Source of the DNA: Rhodospirillaceae bacterium
GTDB taxonomy: Bacteria; Pseudomonadota; Alphaproteobacteria; GCA-2731375
Length of the DNA stretch: 36,719 bases
Assembly: GCA_002731375.1 (NCBI GenBank)
Contig: PCBT01000057.1
Location: 4,253-40,971 of the forward strand
Direction of reading: 5' to 3'
Part shown: positions 26,150 to 33,324 of the stretch, piece after piece
Layout of the letters: every line of letters begins with the position of its first letter
Numbering within the stretch: the stretch's first letter is position 1
Program-made: the position numbers and the translations under genes
Notes under the pieces: model-generated
What the model saw: only the letters and a program-made list of their open reading frames with translations
Database searches by the model: none
Told to the model about the DNA's origin: nothing

Positions 26150-26220
26150 GGAACTAAATAGCTAGATTAAGGCACTAAATTTCCAGACTAGCTATCGCCA
26201 TTGTGCGCGAAGGTGCACAA
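26150..26220. promoter_or_regulatory. Operator-like repeats between the divergent ADH and lyase genes
   Basis: Three elements lie in the 145-bp spacer. A direct repeat GGAACTAAAT (26150-26159) / GGCACTAAAT (26171-26180) matches 9 of 10 bases with a 21-bp period, two DNA turns. A perfect inverted repeat ATAGCTAG (26158-26165) / CTAGCTAT (26188-26195) overlaps it. A second inverted repeat TTGTGC (26201-26206) / GCACAA (26215-26220) has an 8-nt gap. Such sites suit a dimeric repressor (GntR-, LacI- or IclR-type) controlling both genes; no regulator gene is adjacent. Confidence 0.5.
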
Positions 26221-26267
26221 TCGAAGCAACAAACGCGCGAAGAACTTGCATACAGGGAGACAACGTC

Positions 26268-27626
26268 ATGCAGCAGGACAATCCCACATCACTACGTGTT
26301 CCTGATCCAGGTGTCGCGGACCTGTTGGCGCAGGACGCGCGTTGGCAGGCCTGGTTGGATGTGGAGGCGGCGCTGGCCAGGGCAGAGGCCGAGTTGGACA
26401 TGATACCGGCGGCGGCGGCAACCGAAATCACCCGAAAATGCGACCTTGCGTTGTTTGACCGCGCGCGCCTTACGGAAGGCTTTCAGCGCACCGGGCACAG
26501 CCTGGTGCCACTGATCTGGGAGTTGTCGCGACTATGTGATGGCGATGCCGGCAACTACGTGCATTGGGGTGCGACGACACAGAACATCACCCAGACCGGC
26601 GATCTATTGCAGTTGCGCAAGGTGCATCGGGTCTTCCTGCGCCAGCTGGGCGCGATCCTTGCCGCCCTGGCCGATCTGGCTGAACGGTCGAAGGACATGG
26701 CGCTGCCAGGCCGCACTCATGGGCAACACGCGGTACCCGCAACCTACGGCCTCAAGGTCGCGGTCTGGATCGACGAGTTCGCCCGCCATGTGGAGCGCCT
26801 TGAACAGTGCGGGCCGCGGGTCTTTCAGACCATGCTAGGCGGGGCGGCGGGAACCGCCGCCTCCTTCGGCGCTCAGGGCCTGGAAGTACAGGCACGGCTG
26901 GCCGCCCATCTGGATATGCCGCCAATGCCGGTGCCAGCCCGCACCATCATGGATCATTTGGCCGAACACATCATGGCGTTGGCCTTGTTGGCGGCCAGTT
27001 GCGGCAAATTCGCCAACGAGATCTATACCGGCATGAAGCAGGAGTTTGGCGAGGTCGAGGAGCCGATTTCCGCCGGCACCGTCGGCAGTTCCACCATGCC
27101 GCAAAAGCGCAATCCGTTTACCTCGCAAGACATCATGGCCTATGCGGCGCAAATCCGTACCATGGTGCCCCTGGCCCTGGAAGCGGTGATGACCGAGCAT
27201 GAGGCAAACCGGCAGACCTCGTTGATGATGCGACAGGCGCAAAATCAGGTCTGCGTTCTCATGGGGGATACGCTGGAGCGGGTGCGGATCCTGGCCGAGG
27301 GCATTGTGCTGAAGCCGGAGCGCATGCGCGCCAACCTCGACCTGACCAAGGGCTTGATCATGGCGGAGCCGATCATGCTGGCCCTGGGCGAGTTCGTGGG
27401 CCGGCAGGAGGCGCATGATATCGTTTACGACGCGGCCCAAGCGGTTGCGGTCGGCGAAAGCAGCTTTAGCGAACTGCTAGGCGCCGACCCGCGCTTCAAC
27501 CAATATTTGTCGCCAGAACAGATGGTGCGCATGCTGGACCCAACCAGATACACCGGCCTAAGCAGCCAGATCGCCCAGGAACAGGCGCAGCGCGCCCGCA
27601 TCATGGCAAAAGGGCTTGCTGACTAA
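26268..27626 (+). CDS. Fumarase/aspartase-superfamily lyase (adenylosuccinate lyase or carboxymuconate cycloisomerase type)
   Basis: 452 residues. The superfamily signature GTVGSSTMPQKRNPF lies near 270-284 and holds the flexible catalytic Ser loop. The first conserved region is NYVHWGATTQNITQTGDLLQL, with Thr/Asn substrate contacts; the second is PGRTHGQHAVPATYGLKVAVW, with the His that often acts in catalysis. This order matches adenylosuccinate lyase and 3-carboxy-cis,cis-muconate cycloisomerase. The catabolic context (divergent ADH, operator repeats) and the absence of purine genes point away from purB. It eliminates or adds across a C-N or C-C bond with fumarate-like products. Confidence 0.85.
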   Translation: MQQDNPTSLRVPDPGVADLLAQDARWQAWLDVEAALARAEAELDMIPAAAATEITRKCDLALFDRARLTEGFQRTGHSLVPLIWELSRLCDGDAGNYVHWGATTQNITQTGDLLQLRKVHRVFLRQLGAILAALADLAERSKDMALPGRTHGQHAVPATYGLKVAVWIDEFARHVERLEQCGPRVFQTMLGGAAGTAASFGAQGLEVQARLAAHLDMPPMPVPARTIMDHLAEHIMALALLAASCGKFANEIYTGMKQEFGEVEEPISAGTVGSSTMPQKRNPFTSQDIMAYAAQIRTMVPLALEAVMTEHEANRQTSLMMRQAQNQVCVLMGDTLERVRILAEGIVLKPERMRANLDLTKGLIMAEPIMLALGEFVGRQEAHDIVYDAAQAVAVGESSFSELLGADPRFNQYLSPEQMVRMLDPTRYTGLSSQIAQEQAQRARIMAKGLAD

Positions 27627-27645
27627 GGTTGCATGGGCATTTCGG

Positions 27646-28317
27646 CTATTTTTTGGCCCTGTCCAAGGCTTCTTGAATGTTAATGAAATGGCGCATGCGG
27701 TCGACCATGACCTCGGCCGAGGTCGTCGCCATGCCGAAGTTGAAAACAGCCAGCCCCCGGCCATCGACACCGACCAGATAGATCGAGGTCGTGTGGCCCA
27801 TGGAATAGTCTTCCTCGGCATCGGCGCTTTTATCCTCGCCGTCGTCCTTGGGCAGCACGGTCTTGTTGTAATAAACGCGGTAGCCTTTTGCCGCCTTGGC
27901 GATTTGCTTCGCCGTGCCAGTCAGGCCAACGAGCCTGGGATGGAACGCTTCCACATAGTCCTTCATCACGTCGGCATCATCGCGCGCAGGATCAATTGTG
28001 ATGAAAATCGGCTGTACCCAATCTGCCTGCTCGCCCAGCATGTCCATGGATGTGCTCATGGCCTGCAAACCGGTCGGACAGACATCGGGACAATAAGTAT
28101 AACCAAAGGCGATCAGCATGAGTTTGCCCCGGTAAGTCTCGTCCGTGACCTGCCGCCCCGTATGATCGGCCAAGGTGAACGGACCGCTGGGCGGATTCAT
28201 GGTTATGGGATCGATCTTCTCCGCCACCGGGTCGGAATACAGCAAATAGCCCACCGCGCCGCCGGCAAGGCCGGTGCCGAAGACGATCGCCAGGATGGCC
28301 ATGGCCATTTTGCTCAT
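27646..28317 (-). CDS. SCO1/SenC-family copper chaperone/thiol reductase
   Basis: 223 residues. An N-terminal membrane anchor (about 5-27) is followed by a periplasmic thioredoxin fold. The copper site is the CxxxC motif YCPDVC (Cys76, Cys80) plus His175 in YSMGHTTSIYLV, the complete SCO triad. SCO proteins deliver or reduce the CuA centre of cytochrome oxidases and, in some bacteria, of nitrous oxide reductase. It follows the TlpA gene by 31 nt on the same strand and faces the end of the lyase gene 19 nt away. An acidic insertion (PKDDGEDKSADAEED, 157-170) precedes the ligand His. Confidence 0.93.
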   Translation of the reverse strand: MSKMAMAILAIVFGTGLAGGAVGYLLYSDPVAEKIDPITMNPPSGPFTLADHTGRQVTDETYRGKLMLIAFGYTYCPDVCPTGLQAMSTSMDMLGEQADWVQPIFITIDPARDDADVMKDYVEAFHPRLVGLTGTAKQIAKAAKGYRVYYNKTVLPKDDGEDKSADAEEDYSMGHTTSIYLVGVDGRGLAVFNFGMATTSAEVMVDRMRHFINIQEALDRAKK

Positions 28318-28348
28318 TGAGAGATCCCTTGTTTTTCCGCCGCCTGGG

Positions 28349-28876
28349 TCATAGTAGTTTCTCCAGTTCGTACTTCAACAACGTCTCGGTAACGGCGCCG
28401 GAGTGGACGTAGGTGATGTAGCCTTCGCGGTCGACGAAGAATGTATAGGGCAAGCCATGCAGGCCGTAATCCCGTTTTATGCTACCGGTCAGATCTAGGC
28501 CGGAAGGATAAGTAATGCTGTTCTTCGCCAGGAACTGTCGCGCCATGATTTCGGTGTCGTCGATGCCGACGCCGACGAACATCGCTCCCTTCGCGACGTA
28601 TTCCTGGTAAACCTTTTCAAGACCATTGGCCTCGATGCCGCAGGTAGTGCACCACGAGGCGAAGAAATTGATCACCACGGGACCACCCCTATGATCGCCC
28701 AGGCGAAATTCGCCGCCGCCGTCAAACCGCGTTATCGTGAAATCGGGCGCCAGGCTTCTTCCCGCCGTGGCGCCGCCGTCCTCGTCCTGGCAGCCCTGCA
28801 GAAAAAATGGGATGAACAGGAGCAGGACGACACCTAAAAATCGAATTCGCCCCGAATTTCGCCGCCACTTCCGCAT
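28349..28876 (-). CDS. TlpA/ResA-like thioredoxin-fold lipoprotein
   Basis: 175 residues from ATG 28876; an in-frame ATG at 28924 adds 16 residues with no signal-like character. A basic N-terminus (RKWRRNSGRIR) and hydrophobic stretch end in the lipobox FLQGC (Cys29). The thioredoxin-like domain has FFASWCTTCGIE (Cys76, Cys79) and the cis-Pro loop GLPYTFFVD. TlpA/ResA/CcmG proteins reduce disulfides in the periplasm, often of apocytochromes c or of SCO/CuA targets. Being first in a pair with SCO1, it likely keeps the SCO cysteines or an oxidase site reduced, and it diverges from the cytochrome operon over the FNR-type box. Confidence 0.85.
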   Translation of the reverse strand: MRKWRRNSGRIRFLGVVLLLFIPFFLQGCQDEDGGATAGRSLAPDFTITRFDGGGEFRLGDHRGGPVVINFFASWCTTCGIEANGLEKVYQEYVAKGAMFVGVGIDDTEIMARQFLAKNSITYPSGLDLTGSIKRDYGLHGLPYTFFVDREGYITYVHSGAVTETLLKYELEKLL

Positions 28877-28991
28877 CAAATATACCGCCTTGGCCTCATC
28901 CTTGATCGATGCCCTTCGCCGCATTTTTCTGTTTCTTTCCGGGCGGTTCGCGAAAGCGCAAAAGCTAACATTTTCAATAATTTAGGCATTC

Positions 28992-29006
28992 TAGACTGAC
29001 AGTCTA
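28992..29006. promoter_or_regulatory. Perfect palindrome TAGACTG-A-CAGTCTA, operator candidate
   Basis: Seven-base arms (28992-28998 and 29000-29006) are exact reverse complements around a single A. It lies in the 225-bp divergent spacer between the TlpA-SCO1 pair and the cytochrome operon, 14 nt from the FNR-type box on its TlpA side. The arrangement suggests a second regulator; the family is not identifiable from the sequence. Confidence 0.45.
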
Positions 29007-29020
29007 TATCCCCACGGTCC

Positions 29021-29034
29021 TTGACCTGTATCAA
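29021..29034. promoter_or_regulatory. FNR/FixK/Dnr-type box TTGACCTGTATCAA
   Basis: Nine of ten defined positions match the consensus TTGAT-N4-ATCAA of CRP/FNR-family oxygen or NO regulators. The box centre (29027.5) would put a class II start (+1) near 29069, with TAGGGT (29057-29062) as a weak -10. This leaves a leader of about 33 nt and the Shine-Dalgarno AGGAAAAAAGG before ATG 29102. It therefore probably activates the plus-strand cytochrome operon under low oxygen or nitrogen oxides, and may also influence the divergent TlpA-SCO1 pair. Confidence 0.65.
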
Positions 29035-29101
29035 ACGCCATGGCCTTGATCCAAGGTAGGGTTCGGGGCTGTTGTGAAGCTTGAAGGCGTAGGAAAAAAG
29101 G

Positions 29102-29524
29102 ATGAAAAAAATCAGCTCCTTATTGCTTGTTGGCGCCCTGTTGGGAGCCGGATTTTTCGCCGCCGGCCAGGCCGTTGGCGGACAGCAATCCGACCCGACA
29201 GCCGCGTCCGCTTGGAAGGCGGGAAATGAAGACGGGGGCGGCAATTTTCTGAGCTATTGCATGCCGTGCCATGGCGACACCGGCAAGGGCGACGGCATGC
29301 TGTCGGAAGACCTTGATGTCAAGCCAAGGAACCTTTCGAGCCCCAAGTTCCTTTCTTCGAAATCGGACAAATATCTTTTCAAGGTCATCAAGGATGGCGG
29401 CGCCTCCGTCGGCCTGACCGAGAACATGACACCGTTCGCAGAGCAACTTAGCGACAAGGAAATCCGCAACATTATTGCCTACCTCAGGAAGGAAATTTGC
29501 AAGTGCGAGTTCAAGGAGGACTAG
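29102..29524 (+). CDS. Periplasmic monoheme cytochrome c
   Basis: 140 residues. A Sec signal (KKISSLLLVGALLGAGFFAAGQAVG, 2-26) precedes the heme site FLSYCMPCHGDTGKGDG (Cys53, Cys56, His57). The likely axial Met is Met109 in ENMTPFAEQLSDKEIRNIIAYLR, the usual class I C-terminal helix region. It ends in an additional CKC (Cys133, Cys135), unusual for a small cytochrome. It is the first gene after the FNR-type box and heads an eight-gene plus-strand operon. It likely shuttles electrons in the periplasm, perhaps from the cytochrome b protein encoded downstream on the other strand (inference). Confidence 0.9.
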   Translation: MKKISSLLLVGALLGAGFFAAGQAVGGQQSDPTAASAWKAGNEDGGGNFLSYCMPCHGDTGKGDGMLSEDLDVKPRNLSSPKFLSSKSDKYLFKVIKDGGASVGLTENMTPFAEQLSDKEIRNIIAYLRKEICKCEFKED

Positions 29525-29554
29525 TCCAGCCTTGAACCACGGCGGATAAATGTG

Positions 29555-30331
29555 ATGCGATCAAGGATCCTGATACCCTGGCTGTCTTTGGTCCTGCTGC
29601 TGTCCCCATTCCTGGCGGCGGAAACGCGGGCCGATGATGAGCTGACAATTGGCCGGATGCGGGTCATGATATGGCCCGAATATGACGATCCTTCAATCCT
29701 GGTGGTCTACGACGGCCGTTTTGCCGATGACTCGAAATTCCCCACCGTCACGGATTTCCTCATCCCCAAGGATGCCATTATCAATGACATCTGCAGCCTG
29801 TCGCCGGGCGGACAGCATTTCTGCCAGTTATACGATATCAGCGAGGGGGAACACTACAATCGGGTCCGCCTCTCGCTGCCGTTCTCGAATTTCTATGTCA
29901 GCTTTCATCTTGCCCCGATCGACCTTGATAGCGCGAATAGGCAAATTGAATACGCCATCAAGGCCAATCATCCGATCGACAACATGGAAGTGGATATTCA
30001 GCAGCCCTTGCGCACGACATCGTTCGCCATTTCTCCACCGGGGGGCAAGGCAAGCACTGATAAAGACTTCAATCATTTCAACTATGTCCTGGAAGACATC
30101 GCCAAAGGCGAGGATCGGGTATTCAAGATTGCCTACACGAAAGAAACCAGGGAACCGTCGGTGGATGTAAAATACGCCTCCATGACCGGACGACGGGTCT
30201 GGGGCTCGCCCTATCAGACCCAGCGCAACGTTCGCACCATTGTCTATGCCGTCTTCGGCACCGGCATGGTTTTGGTGGTAGCCGCGCTGTTCTGGATCGT
30301 CCGGACAAGACGGCGGCGGGCATCGCCATGA
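29555..30331 (+). CDS. Membrane-anchored periplasmic protein of unknown function
   Basis: 258 residues from ATG 29555; GTG 29552 is immediately before it. There is a signal sequence (ILIPWLSLVLLLSPFLAAETRA, about 5-26), a beta-rich periplasmic region (about 28-225), and a C-terminal membrane helix (IVYAVFGTGMVLVVAALFWIV, about 228-249) followed by a basic tail RTRRRRASP. Two cysteines (about Cys79 and Cys89, in ICSLSPGGQHFC) could form a disulfide. No family recognised. It overlaps the CcmH-like gene by ATGA and lies between a cytochrome c gene and CcmH, so a role in cytochrome assembly or presentation is plausible only by position. Confidence 0.75.
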   Translation: MRSRILIPWLSLVLLLSPFLAAETRADDELTIGRMRVMIWPEYDDPSILVVYDGRFADDSKFPTVTDFLIPKDAIINDICSLSPGGQHFCQLYDISEGEHYNRVRLSLPFSNFYVSFHLAPIDLDSANRQIEYAIKANHPIDNMEVDIQQPLRTTSFAISPPGGKASTDKDFNHFNYVLEDIAKGEDRVFKIAYTKETREPSVDVKYASMTGRRVWGSPYQTQRNVRTIVYAVFGTGMVLVVAALFWIVRTRRRRASP

Positions 30332-30774
30332 TGGCCGGCGCAATCAGCTCGACCGGACAACGGTGCGGCCTGTTCAGGGTGTTGCTGTTCGCGGTTCTGC
30401 TGATTTTGCCGAAAGCCGCCCTGGCCCTGACGGTCGGCGAGGTGGCCAGGGATCTGGCCTGTCCTTGTGAATGCCCGCTTATCCTGGAAGATTGCAATAT
30501 GACCTGCGGTCTCGACTGGAAGGCGGAAATTGGCGAAATGATCAAGAATGGGAAAACCAAGCAGCAGATCATGGACTACTTCATCGCCTCGTACGGCGAA
30601 GAGGCGCGGCTGACCACGATGCAAAAGATCAACGGCAAGGTCTACCAATACACCAGAGGTTTTGGCACCATGGATTGGATATTATTGTGGTCTGGTGTCG
30701 GGCTCTGGGCTTTGGTTCTAATAGGCGGTATCTATTTTGGCGTTAGACAAGCCTTCACCCGAGCTGCCGTCTAG
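30328..30774 (+). CDS. CcmH/CycL/NrfF-like cytochrome c maturation protein with expanded Cys cluster
   Basis: 148 residues: signal/membrane segment (17-34), CcmH-like three-helix domain (36-95) and C-terminal membrane helix (about 116-139). In canonical CcmH the first helix carries LRCxxC. Here the same place reads DLACPCECPLILEDCNMTCG, with Cys45, 47, 49, 56 and 60. The continuation DWKAEIGEMIKNGKTKQQIMDYFIASYGE is typical CcmH. CcmH reduces or holds apocytochrome CxxCH thiols for heme ligation. The cluster may instead bind metal or relay electrons. No ccmF is in the window. It is coupled to the gene before by ATGA. Confidence 0.8.
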   Translation: MMAGAISSTGQRCGLFRVLLFAVLLILPKAALALTVGEVARDLACPCECPLILEDCNMTCGLDWKAEIGEMIKNGKTKQQIMDYFIASYGEEARLTTMQKINGKVYQYTRGFGTMDWILLWSGVGLWALVLIGGIYFGVRQAFTRAAV

Positions 30775-30787
30775 AGTGAGGCATTTC

Positions 30788-31633
30788 ATGCTGAGCCTCA
30801 CCCTCTTCACGCTGATTCTGGCAATGGTCTCGTTTCTGGCGTTTGTCTACTTGATCGAGCCCGGTCCCGGCGGCCGGGTGCAATATCTGACAACCAAAGC
30901 CGCGCTGTTGGCACACAAATACGATCTGGTCGACCACCTCGACCCGGCCCAAACCCGACAGCTCTATCTATCCACCTGTACCAGACAATGCCACGGCAAG
31001 GATGTCATCGAGCTGACGCCGCGTACTGCTCTTGAGTGGGAGCAGATCGTCACCCGCATGGGCAAGCAGGAAAAGGCCAGCATCGGCAGGACCGAGGCCA
31101 AGACGATTATCGAATACCTGCAGCGGAACCATCTATCAAACGTGCCGACAATCCTGCCGGAGGCGACCATGCGCTTTCTGAAGAAGCGTTTATGGCGGTT
31201 GGATTTCGGCGAAAGCGACCTTTACTTCGATATCATCTATCTACCGCGCGGTTACCGGCACCTGATGCCGTACCTGGCCTTCAAGAGCAAGCCTGTGGAC
31301 AGTGACGAGGCCTTGTTCATCGTCTATGTCAACACCCATACCGGCATCCTGCCGCCCTGGGATCTGGCCAAATACACCGCCATCCGGATCGATGGCGGCG
31401 AAGAGGCAAAAGCCGCGAACTGGCAGGTCCTCTATGAAGACGGCCAACTGCATCACAGGCAAGGGGTCCTAACCTTTCCCGACATTGATCAAGGCGCCGG
31501 CGCACGGGCCGGTTCCCTGGAAATGCTGATCCGGCCACCGGCCATGCGCGAGCGGATTTTCCACTGGCGCCTGCCGATCCCGGATGCCGGGCTGCGCTCC
31601 ACCAAGACAAAACAGGGAGGGGACAAACAGTGA
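30788..31633 (+). CDS. Membrane-anchored cytochrome with atypical CX3CH heme motif
   Basis: 281 residues from ATG 30788 (GAGG 6 nt upstream). TTG 30737 or GTG 30776 would add a basic cytoplasmic tail and are possible. An N-terminal membrane helix (about 2-23) precedes a cytochrome-c-like domain with YLSTCTRQCHGKD: Cys64, Cys68, His69, i.e. C-x3-C-H rather than CxxCH. The following EWEQIVTRMGK...TIIEYLQ resembles the helix pattern of c-type domains, with Met in TRM as a possible ligand. Residues about 120-281 form a second, unrecognised domain (DLYFDIIYLPRGYRHLMPYLAF...). It lies among dedicated maturation genes, which would suit a heme site needing special handling. Confidence 0.75.
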   Translation: MLSLTLFTLILAMVSFLAFVYLIEPGPGGRVQYLTTKAALLAHKYDLVDHLDPAQTRQLYLSTCTRQCHGKDVIELTPRTALEWEQIVTRMGKQEKASIGRTEAKTIIEYLQRNHLSNVPTILPEATMRFLKKRLWRLDFGESDLYFDIIYLPRGYRHLMPYLAFKSKPVDSDEALFIVYVNTHTGILPPWDLAKYTAIRIDGGEEAKAANWQVLYEDGQLHHRQGVLTFPDIDQGAGARAGSLEMLIRPPAMRERIFHWRLPIPDAGLRSTKTKQGGDKQ

Positions 31634-32115
31634 TACGGCGCGCGCTCATCGCTTCGCTTCTCTTGCTTCTGCTGCCTCTTATGCAGGGCTGCGACGAGAC
31701 GCCCAAAAAGGTTTATGCTGCCGACTTCACACTGAAACTGTTTAACGGCCAAACCTTCACCTTGTCTAAACACAAGGGCGAAGCGGTGGTCGTCAATTTT
31801 TTCGCGTCATGGTGCATCCCCTGCCGGACCGAGGCGCCAGCCTTGGAGGCTGTACATCTGGAATATCTACAAAAAAAGGTGATCTTCCTTGGTATAGCCA
31901 TCAAGGATACTGACATTGCCGCCAGGGACTTCGTCAAGAAATACGGCCTGACTTTTCCCGCCGGCCTGGACAAGGATCAAAAGGCCAAGGATGCCTTGGG
32001 CGTCTATGGCCTGCCAACGACCTTCTTCATCAATGCCACTGGCTTGGTTACCTATACCCACTCCGGCGCCGTGACAGAGGAGCTGATCAAACATGAACTG
32101 GACAAGATACTTTAG
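31630..32115 (+). CDS. TlpA/CcmG-like thioredoxin lipoprotein (CIPC)
   Basis: 161 residues starting at GTG 31630, overlapping the previous stop. A lipoprotein signal ends in LMQGC (Cys21). The thioredoxin core has FFASWCIPCRTEAP (Cys62, Cys65) and the cis-Pro loop GLPTTFFIN. It closely resembles the minus-strand TlpA at 28349 (shared HSGAVTE...KHEL/KYEL endings), so the two may be duplicates on either side of the promoter. It probably reduces the apocytochrome or CcmH thiols in the periplasm, with electrons from the CcdA-like protein two genes on. It overlaps the next gene by 23 nt. Confidence 0.88.
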   Translation: MIRRALIASLLLLLLPLMQGCDETPKKVYAADFTLKLFNGQTFTLSKHKGEAVVVNFFASWCIPCRTEAPALEAVHLEYLQKKVIFLGIAIKDTDIAARDFVKKYGLTFPAGLDKDQKAKDALGVYGLPTTFFINATGLVTYTHSGAVTEELIKHELDKIL

Positions 32116-32623
32116 CTTGCCGGCCACCGTGCTCCCCGCCGTGCTCTTGGCCCTCCTGGTCACGGGCTGTATCGAGGAAAACGTGACCCCGCTCGAAATT
32201 GGCGCCATGGCACCGCCGTCCACCTTGACCCTGCTGAATGGCGAGACCAGGGAGGTTGCCGCGCACCCCGGACAGGCCCAGGTCATCACCTTTATGTCGT
32301 CGTGGTGCCCCTGTTCCAACGATTCCATACCGATGATGAAAAAGGCGTTCGAGCTTCACAACAGCGGCGGCGAAGGCAAGATCGCTTTCCTGATGATCGG
32401 CTTCCAAAGCCCCGAAGGCAAGTTCAGGGACAAGGCGGGCAAATGGCAGGTCCCCTTCCCGGTTGGTTTCGATGACGGTGACGAAATCGCGCGCGTCTAT
32501 GGCATAACGGCACCGCCGACGACGGTCTTCATTGATGCCCAAGGCAAGGTCAAAAGGGTCTTCTACGGCAATATCAAGGACGTGGAGGAAGACTTCTTCA
32601 AGTGGACGAGCGAGTTGTTGTGA
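32093..32623 (+). CDS. Thioredoxin-fold lipoprotein with C-x-C (CPC) site
   Basis: 176 residues. A lipoprotein signal ends in LVTGC (Cys26). The thioredoxin/redoxin core follows: MSSWCPCSNDSIPMMKKAF (Cys72, Cys74), then IAFLMIGFQSPEGKFRDKAG and the cis-Pro loop ITAPPTTVFIDAQGKV. The active site is C-P-C instead of C-x-x-C, so its redox potential or role (isomerase-like, peroxidatic, or metal-binding) may differ from the neighbouring TlpA. Its start lies 23 nt inside the upstream gene, and its stop overlaps the CcdA-like start (TGATG), which points to tight co-translation of the thiol pathway. Confidence 0.82.
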   Translation: MNWTRYFSLPATVLPAVLLALLVTGCIEENVTPLEIGAMAPPSTLTLLNGETREVAAHPGQAQVITFMSSWCPCSNDSIPMMKKAFELHNSGGEGKIAFLMIGFQSPEGKFRDKAGKWQVPFPVGFDDGDEIARVYGITAPPTTVFIDAQGKVKRVFYGNIKDVEEDFFKWTSELL

Positions 32624-33324
32624 TGGCTTATATTGGCGCCATCGGCGACGGTTTTGCCTCCTTCTTTTCGATCTGGCAGGTCTGCATTCTACAGATCTCG
32701 CCCTTTTTCCTCGCCTATGTTACCGGACTATATTTTGCCGCCGGCGCACTCAAAAGCGAAGCCAGTCTCGGCGGCAGGGTGCTGCTGCCGGCGCTGTCCT
32801 TCGCGCCGGGCTTCACCGTCATGTACGGCCTTCTGACCATGACCGGGCAGCCCATCGGCCGTGCCCTAGTCTATAATCTTGGCACATTGGAGTTCATCGC
32901 CGGCGGCTATATTCTGCTGGTCTCTCTTGCCTTGCTGCTCGCTAGCTGGATCACGCTACTGGAACATCTATGCCGGCCGGTGCTTCTGGCCGCCGTCTCA
33001 TTGTTGCTAGGCATCTCGTTTGCGCTGATCTATTCGCCCTGTATCACGCCCGCCCTGTCGAGAATTCTGGGCCTGGCCGGGCGGCCCGAAAACGCGGTTT
33101 ACGGCGGCACACTGGCGATTTTTTATGCCACGGGGATTTGCCTGGCCTTGACGCTGACCGCACTTGTATTGGTCTTTCTGGCAGCCAAGGCCGGCGCGGT
33201 CAGGCGGCGGGCGGGCGCGGTCAGGATAGCCTGTGGCCTGATTCTTGCCATTCTGGCCGGACTTAATCTCAGTAACACCATGATCTACTACAAAGCGTTC
33301 TTCCTGGGCTTTCTGGCCGGATGA
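32623..33324 (+). CDS. CcdA/DsbD-like transmembrane thiol-disulfide transporter
   Basis: 233 residues from ATG 32623, with about six hydrophobic helices. Two conserved membrane cysteines form the expected redox pair: Cys21 in WQVCILQISPFFLAYVTGL and Cys140 in LIYSPCITPALSRIL, the latter with the typical PC-x-TP of the fourth helix. The first site departs from the usual SPC-x-LP by having C-x4-SP. CcdA moves reducing equivalents from cytoplasmic thioredoxin to periplasmic TlpA/CcmG proteins. Here the two TlpA-like lipoproteins just upstream are the natural acceptors. It overlaps the next gene (ATGA). Confidence 0.82.
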   Translation: MAYIGAIGDGFASFFSIWQVCILQISPFFLAYVTGLYFAAGALKSEASLGGRVLLPALSFAPGFTVMYGLLTMTGQPIGRALVYNLGTLEFIAGGYILLVSLALLLASWITLLEHLCRPVLLAAVSLLLGISFALIYSPCITPALSRILGLAGRPENAVYGGTLAIFYATGICLALTLTALVLVFLAAKAGAVRRRAGAVRIACGLILAILAGLNLSNTMIYYKAFFLGFLAG

